Origin: Candidatus Thalassospirochaeta sargassi
Lineage (GTDB): Bacteria; Spirochaetota; Spirochaetia; UBA9216
Assembly: GCA_028532855.1 (NCBI GenBank)
Contig: JAQQAL010000010.1
Coordinates: 62,001-126,000, forward strand
Direction: 5' to 3'
DNA length: 64,000 bases
Positions 18,791 to 27,692 of this stretch are shown one piece after another; the stretch's first letter is position 1, and each line of letters opens with the position of its first letter. The position numbers and the translations under genes are program-made. A model generated the notes under the pieces. It ran no database searches. It saw only the letters and a list, made by a program, of their open reading frames with translations, and was not told the origin of the DNA.

Positions 18791-20296
18791 TCAGGTCTTA
18801 ATATCAAGTTCTTTTATAAGCCTGGATAGATAGGTGCGCTGAATGCCCAGTTTTGAGGAGGTTTCAGTCTGATTCCAGCCATTGGATTCCAGCGCTTTCC
18901 TGATAAAATGTTTCTTAAAGGTGTTTAGGGCATCTTTAAGATTTTTATTGTCATATTCATTATCCTCACTAAGACTGCTGACAAGCAGCAGATGCTGAGG
19001 TTTGATGAATTCATCATCGCAAATTACCACGGATCTTTCAATAACATTTTCGAGTTCACGTACATTTCCTGGCCATGAATAACTCATTAAAGCCTCAAGG
19101 GCTTCATTCGAAAAACCGTGTATCGAACGCTTAAGTTCTCTGTTAAATTTCTCCAGGAAGAAATCAGCGAGCACCGGGATGTCTTCCATCCTTTCCCGAA
19201 GCGGCGGTATGAAGAAAGGTAGAACATTCAGTCTGTAATAAAGGTCTTTTCTGAACTTTCCTTCTTCAATTGCGTTTTCTATGTCTTTATTTGTAGCAGC
19301 AAGAACCCGGACGTTAACACTCGTAGGTTCACTGGCTCCAACCTTCTCAAATACCATATGTTGTAGTACACGCAGTAGTTTGCTCTGCAGGTTGTAAGGC
19401 ATGTCGCCGATTTCATCCAGGAAGATTGTTCCTCCGTTTGCAAGCTCAAAACGCCCCCTTCTGTCCGATGTTGCGTCCGTGAATGCTCCCTTGACATGTC
19501 CGAATAACTCACTTTCAAGCAGATGTTCAGGCAGCGCAGCGCAGTTGACCCTGATGAAAGGTCCGTCGCACCTTCTGCTTTGAAGGTGAATCTGCTCTGC
19601 AAAAAGCTCTTTACCTACCCCGCTCTCTCCGAGTATAAGAACGGATGAATCCGTGGCGGCTATTTTCTCAACGAGTTTGAGCTTTTCTTCGATGAGTTTT
19701 GAGCCGCTGACGAAGGCATGATACCCCTTATCTTCCTTTATTTTATCCTGAAGGACAAAGAGCTCATTACGCAGTTTACTGTAGGAGCGTGCGTTCTGAA
19801 TGGCAAGAGCAGCCTGTACGGCAAATCTCTCAAGCCACATCAGATCATCATTATTAAAGTTCTTTCCGTCTCTGCGATTGATTATTTCAATAACTCCAAC
19901 GCATTGGTCCTTAATCCGCATAGGTGCAGCAAGAATAGAGCTTGTAGCATAGCCGGTTTTTGAATCTATACTTTTCTGATGCCTTCCGTCTTTATCTACA
20001 TCGTTTACTATTAGGCCTGTATTGTGTTTTGCAACCCAGCCGGCTATGCCCTCACCCATTTTGAGCGAGAATTTCTGTACATCGGGCCCCTTGGGTCCTA
20101 AAGATATTTCAAAATACAGTCTGTCTGTTTCATGATTTAGAAGCAGAAGTGAGGAAGACTCCCCTGAGGTAAGTCTTGATGCGGATTCAAGTATATGAGT
20201 TAGAAGCGCCTTGTCGTCGGTATAATTTGAATTAATAAGTGTATTAATTTCAATCAGAGTTTCAAGGCGCTCTACATCAATTGAAGATGCCTGCAT
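18791..20296 (-). CDS. GAF-domain sigma-54-dependent transcriptional activator
   Basis: Bacterial enhancer-binding protein that opens sigma-54 promoters. The 501 residues comprise an N-terminal GAF sensor (~10-165), a linker, an AAA+ domain with Walker A (GESGVGKE) and Walker B ([11 protein letters not shown]), and R-finger region [20 protein letters not shown] Fis-type helix-turn-helix ends the protein ([20 protein letters not shown]). The sigma-54 contact loop reads GAFTDA instead of GAFTGA. There is no response-regulator receiver, so the signal is probably a small molecule or cyclic nucleotide bound by GAF. No sigma-54 promoter was found nearby to name a target. Confidence 0.94.
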   Translation of the reverse strand: MQASSIDVERLETLIEINTLINSNYTDDKALLTHILESASRLTSGESSSLLLLNHETDRLYFEISLGPKGPDVQKFSLKMGEGIAGWVAKHNTGLIVNDVDKDGRHQKSIDSKTGYATSSILAAPMRIKDQCVGVIEIINRRDGKNFNNDDLMWLERFAVQAALAIQNARSYSKLRNELFVLQDKIKEDKGYHAFVSGSKLIEEKLKLVEKIAATDSSVLILGESGVGKELFAEQIHLQSRRCDGPFIRVNCAALPEHLLESELFGHVKGAFTDATSDRRGRFELANGGTIFLDEIGDMPYNLQSKLLRVLQHMVFEKVGASEPTSVNVRVLAATNKDIENAIEEGKFRKDLYYRLNVLPFFIPPLRERMEDIPVLADFFLEKFNRELKRSIHGFSNEALEALMSYSWPGNVRELENVIERSVVICDDEFIKPQHLLLVSSLSEDNEYDNKNLKDALNTFKKHFIRKALESNGWNQTETSSKLGIQRTYLSRLIKELDIKT

Positions 20297-20307
20297 GGCA
20301 AATCCTC

Positions 20308-20345
20308 AGCGTTCGCAGTAAGACCTGAGGCCTTACCCGAACGCT
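20308..20345 (-). promoter_or_regulatory. Strong intercistronic hairpin between rpsA and sigma-54 activator
   Basis: Perfect 8-base outer arms (AGCGTTCG 20308-20315 and CGAACGCT 20338-20345) enclose a second stem (GTAAG/CTTAC). It starts 1 bp after the rpsA stop codon and ends just before the GAGGA ribosome-binding site of the activator gene. No T-run follows on the minus strand, so it probably protects an mRNA 3' end or lowers downstream expression rather than being a full terminator. Confidence 0.6.
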
Positions 20346-20346
20346 C

Positions 20347-22056
20347 CTACTCGTCGTCCAGATTTATTTTATCTTTAAGCATATCGCCTAAAGTGAAATT
20401 TCCTTCTTCTTCACTGTCGTGAATGTACTTGGAAAGTTCCTGTCTCTGAAGGCTTCTCTGATATTCTCTGATAGAAAGAGAAAGTCTCTGAGTGTCGGAT
20501 TTAATCTCTGTAACAAGACATTTGACCTTGTCCCCGACATTGAATTTTTTGAGAAGTTCATCTTCGTCAACTCTTTCGGGGCCAGTTTCAGCAAGGTTGA
20601 ACTTGTTGACAAGTCCCTCAATTCCACCCGGTACTCGGACGAAAATACCGAAATCAGTGATATTGGTAATTTCACCGTCAATAACACTTCCTCTGGGATA
20701 TGACTTTTTGAGTGCATCCCAGGGATCGTCGGTAAGCTGTTTAACGCCGAGGCGAACTCGCTTTGTATCGGGTTCAATTGCTATTACGACTGATTCAATC
20801 TCTTCACCTTCTTTTAGTACGGAGGAGGCATTCTTTATCTTTCTGGTCCACGAATAATCGTCAATATGCAGGAAGGCGTCAATACCTTCTTCAAGCTCAA
20901 CGAATGCTCCTGAATTTGTCACCTTCTTGATCACCTTCTTGAGGGTCATTCCAACCGGGTATTTATCTTCAAGATCATCCCAGGGATTCGGAAGAACCTG
21001 CTTGAGACCGAGTGAAATACGTCCTTCGTCAAGATTGAAAGCGAGGATTTTCACCTGAACCTCATCGCCGATTGAAAGTATTTCCTTAGGGTGATTAACA
21101 CGCTTGGTCCAGGAAAGCTCTGAAATATGAGCAAGACCTTCAATACCTTCCTCAATCTCGATAAAAGCTCCGAAATCGGTAAGTTTTGTAACCTTGCCGT
21201 TAACAATGTCATCAATATGGTATCTATTCTCGAAAGTGTTCCATGGATTGTCAGAGAAGTGCTTTAGAGAAAGATTGATCTTCTTATCTTCAGGGTCAAT
21301 CTTGATAACCTTGAGCTTAATGACCTGTCCTTTCTTGACATAGTCTTTGGGCTTTGTAACATGGCCCCAGCTCATATCGTTAATATGAAGAAGTCCGTCG
21401 AAACCGCCGAGGTCGATGAAAGCTCCGAAAGAAGTAAAACTCTTTACTGTTCCTTCGACATCGTCACCTATCTGAGTATTTTCAAAAAAGGTTTTTTTTG
21501 CTTCTTCAGCAGCTGATTCAAGATACTGTCTTCTTGATACAACGATTCTCGCTTTTGCGGAAGTACTGAACTTATCGATGATAAACTTGGACTTGAGGTT
21601 GAGGTACTCCTCCGGAGTCTCAACTCGTGTAACATCAATCTTTGAAATTGGATTGAAGGCTTTAACATCAAAACCCAGATCAACTTCGAAGCCACCCTTG
21701 ATTACCTTGCAAACAGTACCGTCAATCGGTGTTTTTGCTTCGGAAGCTTCCTTTAAGTTTTTCCAGAATACCCTTGAATCCGCTTTCTTCTTAGAAACGA
21801 CGACCTGTCCGCCTCTACCTTCTTTCTTAATCAGTATTACACTGACCTTGTCTCCGATTTCCGGTGTCTTATCAAACTCATCAAGGGAGATTTTACCTTC
21901 AGATTTGTAGCCTACATCTATAAATACCTGATCCGGGGTTATTTCAATTATAACTCCCTCAATCAGTCCGCCCTCTTCGATATCTTCGAAGTTCTTCAGG
22001 TACTCTTCCTGAAGGGCTAAATTGTTATTGTCGGCAGTAACATCTTTGTCTGTCAT
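20347..22056 (-). CDS. rpsA: 30S ribosomal protein S1
   Basis: Binds mRNA leaders and helps initiate translation on the 30S subunit. Six S1 OB-fold repeats are visible in order: GGLIEGVIIEI, IDGTVCKVIKGGFEVDLG, VEGTVKSFTSFGAFIDLGG, VNGKVTKLTDFGAFIEI, LKKVIKKVTNSGAFVELE and IDGEITNITDFGIFVRV. Repeats 3-5 carry the best RNA-binding signature (GLxHIxxxSW). I choose ATG 22056 (569 residues), 12 bases from AGGAGA. TTG at 22065 lies only 3 bases from it. It follows cmk, the common cmk-rpsA pairing. Confidence 0.95.
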   Translation of the reverse strand: MTDKDVTADNNNLALQEEYLKNFEDIEEGGLIEGVIIEITPDQVFIDVGYKSEGKISLDEFDKTPEIGDKVSVILIKKEGRGGQVVVSKKKADSRVFWKNLKEASEAKTPIDGTVCKVIKGGFEVDLGFDVKAFNPISKIDVTRVETPEEYLNLKSKFIIDKFSTSAKARIVVSRRQYLESAAEEAKKTFFENTQIGDDVEGTVKSFTSFGAFIDLGGFDGLLHINDMSWGHVTKPKDYVKKGQVIKLKVIKIDPEDKKINLSLKHFSDNPWNTFENRYHIDDIVNGKVTKLTDFGAFIEIEEGIEGLAHISELSWTKRVNHPKEILSIGDEVQVKILAFNLDEGRISLGLKQVLPNPWDDLEDKYPVGMTLKKVIKKVTNSGAFVELEEGIDAFLHIDDYSWTRKIKNASSVLKEGEEIESVVIAIEPDTKRVRLGVKQLTDDPWDALKKSYPRGSVIDGEITNITDFGIFVRVPGGIEGLVNKFNLAETGPERVDEDELLKKFNVGDKVKCLVTEIKSDTQRLSLSIREYQRSLQRQELSKYIHDSEEEGNFTLGDMLKDKINLDDE

Positions 22057-22086
22057 AATCGGCAACTATCTCCTAAAACGTGTATT

Positions 22087-22719
22087 TCATTCCTGAATTT
22101 TATCTAATACTTTCTCACAAACTTCATCTATGGTCAAGTCCGATGTATCTAAATAAATCGCATCGTCGGCAATTTTAAGACTGCCGACAGGTTTACTTTT
22201 ATCAATCTCATCGCGTTTTTTTATACTGTCAATAAGCTCTTCAAGAGTCTGTGAACTTGTTCCCTGTTTGAAGCGCCTTTCAGCCCTTATCTCCACTCTG
22301 GCGTCCATGTAGAACTTGTAATCGGCGTGGGGAAATACGACCGTTGTTATATCGCGGCCCTCTGCAACCACGTCAAGGCTAAGGGCTGTTTTTCTGAGTG
22401 CAGCTGTAACTATTTCCCTTACTTCAATAATGGCTGAATGCTGGGCTACCCAGGCATCGACCCTGTCGTTGTGGAGCTTTGCGTCAACATCTTCATTATT
22501 CAGATGAATTCTGCCGTCGATTATCGATATATCGATACCACCGGCATTTTCGGTTATTGCTTTTTCATCTTCAGGGTTAATTCCTGCATTTAGGGCCGAA
22601 AGAGTAACCGCCCGATAGAAATTTCCCGAATTCAGGTAGAAAAAACCCGCTTTATCAGCAATTGCGGATGCAATTGTACTTTTTCCTACTCCGGCAGGGC
22701 CGTCTAATGCCACAATCAT
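22087..22719 (-). CDS. cmk: Cytidylate kinase
   Basis: Phosphorylates CMP and dCMP with ATP in pyrimidine nucleotide recycling. The 210-residue protein has an intact P-loop (GPAGVGKST), the YRAVTLSAL substrate segment, EGRDITTVVFPHADYKFYMDA with the conserved Gly-Arg-Asp, and a C-terminal lid region (RDEIDKSKPVGSLKIADDAIYLDTSDLTIDEV). It overlaps the pseudouridine synthase gene by 4 bp and precedes rpsA by 30 bp. Confidence 0.96.
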   Translation of the reverse strand: MIVALDGPAGVGKSTIASAIADKAGFFYLNSGNFYRAVTLSALNAGINPEDEKAITENAGGIDISIIDGRIHLNNEDVDAKLHNDRVDAWVAQHSAIIEVREIVTAALRKTALSLDVVAEGRDITTVVFPHADYKFYMDARVEIRAERRFKQGTSSQTLEELIDSIKKRDEIDKSKPVGSLKIADDAIYLDTSDLTIDEVCEKVLDKIQE

Positions 22720-23456
22720 TTTTTATGAACTCCTGATTTTAACAGTTTCTTAACCTCAGTTTCTGTTAAGAATCTGTATTCACCGGGCCGCAGTCCCCCT
22801 ATAGAGACGCTGCCTATACGAATCCGGTGAAGTTTTTTTATTTTAAAACGCTTCGAGTTAAAGAGGTTTCTTATTTCGCGATTTTTACCTTCCCTGAGAG
22901 TAAGAGTGACTCTTTTATTGGTCTTTATTTCATATTCTTCTATTTTATATCTAACACCCTCAATGGAAACTCCGTGTTTCCATTCGTCAAGCATGTCCTT
23001 TGGAATATCTTCACGTGTCTCAACTGTGTAGGTCTTAAGAATGCCTGAAGCCGGATGGGTAATTGATTTTGTAAACTCACCATCGTTGGTGAAAAAGATT
23101 AATCCGGATGACATGAAGTCGAGGCGGCCAACATTGTAAATACGACCCGGCCAGGCCTTTCTGACAAGTTCAATTGCAGTGGAACGTCCTTCGGGGTCGG
23201 ATGCCGTACAAAGATAGCGTACAGGCTTGTTAAGGGCTATGTAGACCATTTTTTTAGCAGGATAAACAGGTCTGCCGTCAAAGGTAACGTTCTGGTCGAC
23301 TATTCTTATACCCTGGGTAAAAACCTGCTCACCGTTGACGGCGACACGTCCTTCTGAAATAAATTCTTCACATTTTCGTCTTGAGCCTATACCTGCCTTG
23401 GCCAGGTAGACCTGAAGCCTCAGGCCTTCTACTTTTCCATTGTCTTTATCAGCCAT
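22716..23456 (-). CDS. RluB/RsuA-family pseudouridine synthase
   Basis: Converts a specific uridine in rRNA (usually 23S, helix 93 region, for RluB) to pseudouridine. It has an N-terminal S4 RNA-binding domain (RLQVYLAKAGIGSRRKCEEFISEGRVAVNG), then the catalytic motif NVGRLDFMSSGLIFFTNDGEF with its nucleophilic Asp, and the C-terminal EGKNREIRNLF. I start at ATG 23456 (247 residues), which overlaps the scpB end by 8 bp and has an AAGG ribosome-binding site. It sits in the usual scpA-scpB-rluB order. Exact uridine target is not certain. Confidence 0.9.
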   Translation of the reverse strand: MADKDNGKVEGLRLQVYLAKAGIGSRRKCEEFISEGRVAVNGEQVFTQGIRIVDQNVTFDGRPVYPAKKMVYIALNKPVRYLCTASDPEGRSTAIELVRKAWPGRIYNVGRLDFMSSGLIFFTNDGEFTKSITHPASGILKTYTVETREDIPKDMLDEWKHGVSIEGVRYKIEEYEIKTNKRVTLTLREGKNREIRNLFNSKRFKIKKLHRIRIGSVSIGGLRPGEYRFLTETEVKKLLKSGVHKK

Positions 23457-23988
23457 TGAGTTCAAACCTTACTTGCTGGACATCATCCAGCTTCGGCAAA
23501 TCTGAAATACTGTTGAGACCGAAGATCTTGAGGAAATCTTTTGTTGTTCCAAATAGCACCGGTTTGCCCGGAATGTCTTTTTTGCCGACATGTTTGATAA
23601 GATTGCGATCAAGAAGCATTCGAATCATGTTATCTGCGGAAACTCCGCGGATGTTCTCGATTTCGGCCTTGGTTATTGGCTGAGAATAAGCAATTATAGA
23701 AAGAGTTTCCATTGCAGCTCTGGATAATCGCTTATCATTTTTCTGACCGTAACGCTCTTTAAGGAAATCCCAGAGATGCTGTTTAGGAGAAAGCGTGTAT
23801 CCTCCTGCAAACTGTATAAGCTCAAGGCCGCTGCCGGCTGAGGAATATTTTTCTTCAAGCTTTTCTATTGCCTGTTCAATTATTTCTTTTGGAAGATCGG
23901 TTATCTTTACAAGTGTTTTCATCTCTACTGGATCGGATTCAAGAAAGAGTACCGCCTCAACAAGCTCAATTTCATTCGTCAATTCCAT
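23449..23988 (-). CDS. scpB: Segregation and condensation protein ScpB
   Basis: Winged-helix kleisin-associated subunit of the SMC-ScpAB condensin. The 179-residue protein carries the family signature LSRAAMETLSIIAYSQPITKAEIENIRGVSADNMIRMLLDRNLI, followed by GKPVLFGTTKDFLKIFGLNSISDLP. It overlaps scpA by 17 bp upstream and rluB downstream, so all three are likely translated from one mRNA. Confidence 0.96.
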   Translation of the reverse strand: MELTNEIELVEAVLFLESDPVEMKTLVKITDLPKEIIEQAIEKLEEKYSSAGSGLELIQFAGGYTLSPKQHLWDFLKERYGQKNDKRLSRAAMETLSIIAYSQPITKAEIENIRGVSADNMIRMLLDRNLIKHVGKKDIPGKPVLFGTTKDFLKIFGLNSISDLPKLDDVQQVRFELNG

Positions 23989-24757
23989 CTAACGATTCCT
24001 CCTGTTCCAATTCGGGATTTTCTTCTTCGTTCCTTTGCCTTATAAGGATATCTCCGAACAGTTTGTTCTGAAGGATGAAAATCCTCTTCTGTTTTACACT
24101 CTCAAGAAGGGCGAGAAAAGCGCAAACAATATCCATCATGGAATTACTGCGCGTAATAAGCTCGGTGAAATAGAATTCCTGCTTTTTCTCAAATAATTCG
24201 TACATCAGCGCAACCTTTTCATTTATGCTGACTTCCTGGTACATATCGATAACTCTTTCGGATGAAAGCGAGGTGATAATACTGGAGAATGTCTGAAAAA
24301 GGTCCCATATATCAATCTGTTCCCAGAGGCTTTCGTCTTCAGGAAACGGAAGGGTTCGCTGCTTTTTTGTCCGCTCTATTCGCCATTCCGATTCTTTTTC
24401 CTGCTCGGTCATTAAATCGGAAAGCTTTTTGAATTTCTGATATTCGATAAGTCTGTCGACAAGTTCTTTTCGGGGATCCTCAAGCTCATCATAGACATCT
24501 ATTTCAACCGGCAGTAGCATTCGGCTTTTGATATAAAGCAGTGTTGATGCCATGACGTAGAATTCCGTAAGATTATCAAGATTAACGGAAACTGCGTATT
24601 CAAGAAACTCAATATACTGTTCTGTTATTTGTGAAATCGGAATATCGTAAATATTTATCTCGGATTTTTTAATGAGAAACAGCAGAACATCTAAGGGCCC
24701 TTCAAAATCATTGATTTTGAAGTTGTTCTGCAGTTCGCCGTCAGCTTTCTGCTCCAT
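23972..24757 (-). CDS. scpA: Segregation and condensation protein ScpA
   Basis: Kleisin subunit that bridges the SMC heads in bacterial condensin. The family N-terminus is clear: FEGPLDVLLFLIKKSEINIYDIPISQITEQYIEFL. The C-terminal winged helix follows (SINEKVALMYELFEKKQEFYFTELI ... IVCAFLALLESVKQKRI). I choose ATG 24757 (261 residues) rather than the upstream ATG at 24817, because the latter would overlap folK by 77 bp and adds non-homologous sequence. Neither start has a clear ribosome-binding site, suggesting translational coupling with folK. Confidence 0.93.
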   Translation of the reverse strand: MEQKADGELQNNFKINDFEGPLDVLLFLIKKSEINIYDIPISQITEQYIEFLEYAVSVNLDNLTEFYVMASTLLYIKSRMLLPVEIDVYDELEDPRKELVDRLIEYQKFKKLSDLMTEQEKESEWRIERTKKQRTLPFPEDESLWEQIDIWDLFQTFSSIITSLSSERVIDMYQEVSINEKVALMYELFEKKQEFYFTELITRSNSMMDIVCAFLALLESVKQKRIFILQNKLFGDILIRQRNEEENPELEQEESLDGIDE

Positions 24758-25319
24758 GAGATTTAATATATCGGACTGTATCAAAGGTGTAAATACCCTG
24801 CCCCGAAAGCTCTTCATTTATAGTCGAATACAATACTCCGCTTTGCGGATCCGTAAGTCGGGGCGAAAGTTCAATGAGGGGAACTAGTGCGAATCTACGG
24901 TTTTTGAGTCTTTCATGTGGAATCCTTAGCCAATTTCCCTCCCCATCGGCTTCGTTTCCGGAATTTATTATCATACCGCCGAAATAAAGGATATCTATAT
25001 CAATGAGTCTTGGACCCCGGCGCTGTTCATTACTCCGGTTACGTCCGAGGCCGGCTTCAATCTTACTGATGCCGGAATGAAGCTCGAAGGCTGTACCGCT
25101 GAATACACCTCGGCAGGCGGCGTTTATAAAATCAGGCTGTTTTTCAACATCCTGAGGTTCGGTGATATAAAGCGAGGAAAGTTCAGCGTTGCTGAGAACA
25201 CCAGTCTTTATCCTTTCAAATGCAGTAAGAATATTGGAAACAGAATCACCTATATTGGCACCGAGCCCGAGAAAAACCTCAACGGGCCCGTAGTTTTTAT
25301 CTGGGGATGCTGTTTCCAT
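24741..25319 (-). CDS. folK: 2-amino-4-hydroxy-6-hydroxymethyldihydropteridine pyrophosphokinase (HPPK)
   Basis: Transfers pyrophosphate from ATP to 6-hydroxymethyl-dihydropterin in folate synthesis. The 192-residue protein has VFLGLGANIGDSVSNI at the start, the signature RGPRLIDIDILYFGG (paired Asp residues bind Mg), and IPHERLKNRRFALVPLIELSP. It starts 2 bp after the recA stop and runs into scpA. No other folate gene is nearby, so its presence in this operon appears incidental rather than pathway-based. Confidence 0.95.
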   Translation of the reverse strand: METASPDKNYGPVEVFLGLGANIGDSVSNILTAFERIKTGVLSNAELSSLYITEPQDVEKQPDFINAACRGVFSGTAFELHSGISKIEAGLGRNRSNEQRRGPRLIDIDILYFGGMIINSGNEADGEGNWLRIPHERLKNRRFALVPLIELSPRLTDPQSGVLYSTINEELSGQGIYTFDTVRYIKSHGAES

Positions 25320-25321
25320 GA

Positions 25322-26467
25322 TTAGAACAGATCGCCGTTTTTATTATCTCCTGCCTGTTTTCCCAGGGCAGTATCGGCTTCAGCCTTCTTTTCTTTGGTC
25401 TTTTTTTCTTCTTCAGCAGGTTTGGCGGGTTCTTTCTTCGCGAACATTATTTCCCTGAGTTTGTTCTCAATCCCGAGTGCTGTTTCGGGGTTATTTTCAA
25501 GGAAGAGCTTGGCATTCTCACGACCCTGTCCAATTCGTTCTTCACCGTAAGAGTACCAGCTGCCGCTTTTGTCGATAAGTTCGTATTTAATTGCAGCGTC
25601 AAGAAGACTGCCTGTCATAGAAATGCCCTTGCCGAACATTATTTCCATTTCAACTTTTTTGAACGGAGGCGCGACCTTGTTTTTAACAATTTTAACACGC
25701 ACACGGTTACCTATTGCATTGTCGGTACCCTGTGTCAGGGTTTCTATTCGTCTTATTTCAATTCTAACTGAGGAATAGAATTTGAGTGCGTTACCGCCTG
25801 TGGTTGTTTCAGGGTTACCGAACATAACACCTATCTTCATTCTTATCTGGTTTATAAAAACAAGACAGCAGCCTGATTTAGAAATTGTTCCGGTAAGTTT
25901 TCGCAGTGCCTGACTCATAAGACGAGCCTGAAGTCCCATATGAGAATCACCCATATCGCCTTCAATCTCAGCCTGAGGGGTAAGTGCCGCGACAGAGTCA
26001 ATCACTACTATATCAACGGCGCCGGAGCGCACAAGTGATTCCGCAATTTCAAGCGCCTGTTCACCTGTATCAGGCTGAGAAACCCAAAGTTCATCCGTGT
26101 TGACACCGAGGGCTTTGGCGTAGGTCGGGTCTAGAGCATGCTCGGCATCAACAAAGGCTGCAATGCCGCCGGCTTTCTGTGCCTCGGCAATGGCGTGGAG
26201 AGCCAGAGTTGTTTTACCTGAAGATTCAGGGCCGTACATCTCAATTATTCTGCCCTTTGGATAACCTCCGACACCGAGAGCTTCATCAAGAAGAATCGAG
26301 CCTGAGGGTATTGACTCAATATTGAGATCAGCAGTGGTCCCAAGCTTCATTAAAGAGCCTTTTCCGAATTGTTTTTCGATCTGAAGACGGGCAGCTTCTA
26401 ATGCCTTACCTTTCTCAGCGTCATCTGTAATTACCTTAGTCTCTGGAAGACTGGATTTTTTTGCCAT
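25322..26467 (-). CDS. recA: Recombinase RecA
   Basis: ATP-dependent strand-exchange protein for homologous recombination and DNA-damage signalling. The 381-residue protein has Walker A (GPESSGKTT), the VDAEHALDP segment, Walker B ([10 protein letters not shown]), the L1/L2 DNA-binding loops ([48 protein letters not shown]) and a lysine/glutamate-rich C-terminal tail. The ribosome-binding site AAGGAG lies 6 bases before the ATG. It has its own promoter and a leader with competing hairpins. It heads the run recA-folK-scpA-scpB-rluB-cmk-rpsA. Confidence 0.98.
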   Translation of the reverse strand: MAKKSSLPETKVITDDAEKGKALEAARLQIEKQFGKGSLMKLGTTADLNIESIPSGSILLDEALGVGGYPKGRIIEMYGPESSGKTTLALHAIAEAQKAGGIAAFVDAEHALDPTYAKALGVNTDELWVSQPDTGEQALEIAESLVRSGAVDIVVIDSVAALTPQAEIEGDMGDSHMGLQARLMSQALRKLTGTISKSGCCLVFINQIRMKIGVMFGNPETTTGGNALKFYSSVRIEIRRIETLTQGTDNAIGNRVRVKIVKNKVAPPFKKVEMEIMFGKGISMTGSLLDAAIKYELIDKSGSWYSYGEERIGQGRENAKLFLENNPETALGIENKLREIMFAKKEPAKPAEEEKKTKEKKAEADTALGKQAGDNKNGDLF

Positions 26468-26472
26468 AGTAT

Positions 26473-26500
26473 ACTCCTTAGGAGTGGTTTTACACTCCTA
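26473..26500 (-). promoter_or_regulatory. recA leader: alternating hairpins covering the ribosome-binding site
   Basis: In mRNA order the leader contains TAGGAGTG (26493-26500), CACTCCTA (26479-26486) and GGAGT (26473-26477). The middle element can pair perfectly over 8 bases with the first. It can also pair over 5 bases (ACTCC/GGAGT, loop TAA) with the third, which includes the Shine-Dalgarno GGAG. These two pairings exclude each other. No consensus LexA box was recognised. Confidence 0.55.
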
Positions 26501-26568
26501 CCTCCCATATACCGCGAAAATTCAGCGGTGCTTCAGGAATATCTTAATTATTAAGAAAATAGGTTTTA

Positions 26569-26598
26569 ATAATATCCGTCAGTGGATGTTTGAGTCAA
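26569..26598 (-). promoter_or_regulatory. Sigma-70 promoter of recA
   Basis: Reading the minus strand: TTGACT (26598-26593), an 18-bp spacer and TATTAT (26574-26569). Predicted start is near 26562, giving a leader of about 95 nt. This leader also contains a small ACCGC/GCGGT hairpin around 26511-26529. It lies between the TPR gene's stop codon and recA, so recA can be expressed independently of the upstream genes. Confidence 0.65.
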
Positions 26599-26604
26599 GG
26601 ATAA

Positions 26605-27690
26605 TTAAAGACGATGTAAGGAAATGCCCTCAAGATGCATAATACCATCGTCGTTTATAAGAAGTTTTCCGAGGATTTCTACCGGCTGGTCAGGAATAAT
26701 CTTGACTGAATAGTTAAAATCAACAGGTATAATTCCGTCGAGAGCTTTTTCTTCATGATAGCCTACAAGCAGATCACAGCTGATTTTCTCCGTAGTTTCA
26801 ACGAGGTTTGTTGTTTTGCCTTTCCATAATACATAGCAGTTTTTATAGAGCAATGGTGAGGCTGTAACCTCTCTGTAATCGAAATTGTCTTTGAAGTTTA
26901 CCATATCCGGAGCCTGAACATACTTCTCCAGGAGCCTGGCTCTGTCTTTTACGTATTCCGATGCATTAGACAACAGGATAGTATTAATATCACGCTGTGC
27001 CAGATTGTCGCGATACTCATAGAGGTAATCCTGGATGTTCCGGAACAAATCTTCCACCTGTTTTTCGGTCAGGATCAAGCTGTGTTCGCCCTTCAGGTTA
27101 AGAAAATCCTTGCGCTCGTCAAGATTCATTTCAGCAATGCCGGGGCGTGTTTTATCGCCAACTGAGGGTATCAGGTTTGAAATATAATTTCTTGATGCAG
27201 GTATTAGTGCCGCTGCGGCAATTAAAAAAATAATTCCAGGAACAATAATTAGGGCAGGTTTTAGTTTCTTTTGTCCCTTTGACTGAGGAAGAAAGCGGGA
27301 TATCTTGTCCTCACCTGAGAAGGAGGTAAATTCATCGGTATCGCCGTTTTTTTTCAGATAGTTGAGTCCGCGCTGTGCCTGTATGTTTGAAGGGTCTATA
27401 TCGATGATATCGAGCCATAATCTAAGAGCATTTCCAGTGTCGCCGCGTTTGAGATAGACTGCTGCAAGACCCAGGAGTACATTTACATCGTTTTCTCGCA
27501 GATCCACTGCCCGGCGGAGATATGAAAAGGCTCCGCCGTAGTCGCCCTGATGGAGACAGGACATTCCAAGCAGATAAAAAAAGTTGAAATTTTCCCTGAA
27601 CCTGAAAACCTGCGGCTCAAGTATACGTATTACGTCAGAGTATTTTTTTTTATTGAATAACAGATATGAGTCTTTTAGTGTATCAGACAT
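26605..27690 (-). CDS. TPR protein with central membrane helix
   Basis: A 361-residue protein with about three tetratricopeptide repeats at residues 1-115 (GDYGGAFSYLRRAVDL, DTGNALRLWLDIIDIDP). One transmembrane helix follows at about 147-167 (PALIIVPGIIFLIAAAALI). The C-terminal domain of about 190 residues resembles nothing I can name. There is no signal peptide, so the TPRs should face the cytoplasm and the unknown domain the periplasm. It starts 2 bp after the preceding periplasmic protein gene, forming the last member of a three-gene unit. Confidence 0.7.
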   Translation of the reverse strand: MSDTLKDSYLLFNKKKYSDVIRILEPQVFRFRENFNFFYLLGMSCLHQGDYGGAFSYLRRAVDLRENDVNVLLGLAAVYLKRGDTGNALRLWLDIIDIDPSNIQAQRGLNYLKKNGDTDEFTSFSGEDKISRFLPQSKGQKKLKPALIIVPGIIFLIAAAALIPASRNYISNLIPSVGDKTRPGIAEMNLDERKDFLNLKGEHSLILTEKQVEDLFRNIQDYLYEYRDNLAQRDINTILLSNASEYVKDRARLLEKYVQAPDMVNFKDNFDYREVTASPLLYKNCYVLWKGKTTNLVETTEKISCDLLVGYHEEKALDGIIPVDFNYSVKIIPDQPVEILGKLLINDDGIMHLEGISLHRL

Positions 27691-27692
27691 TC

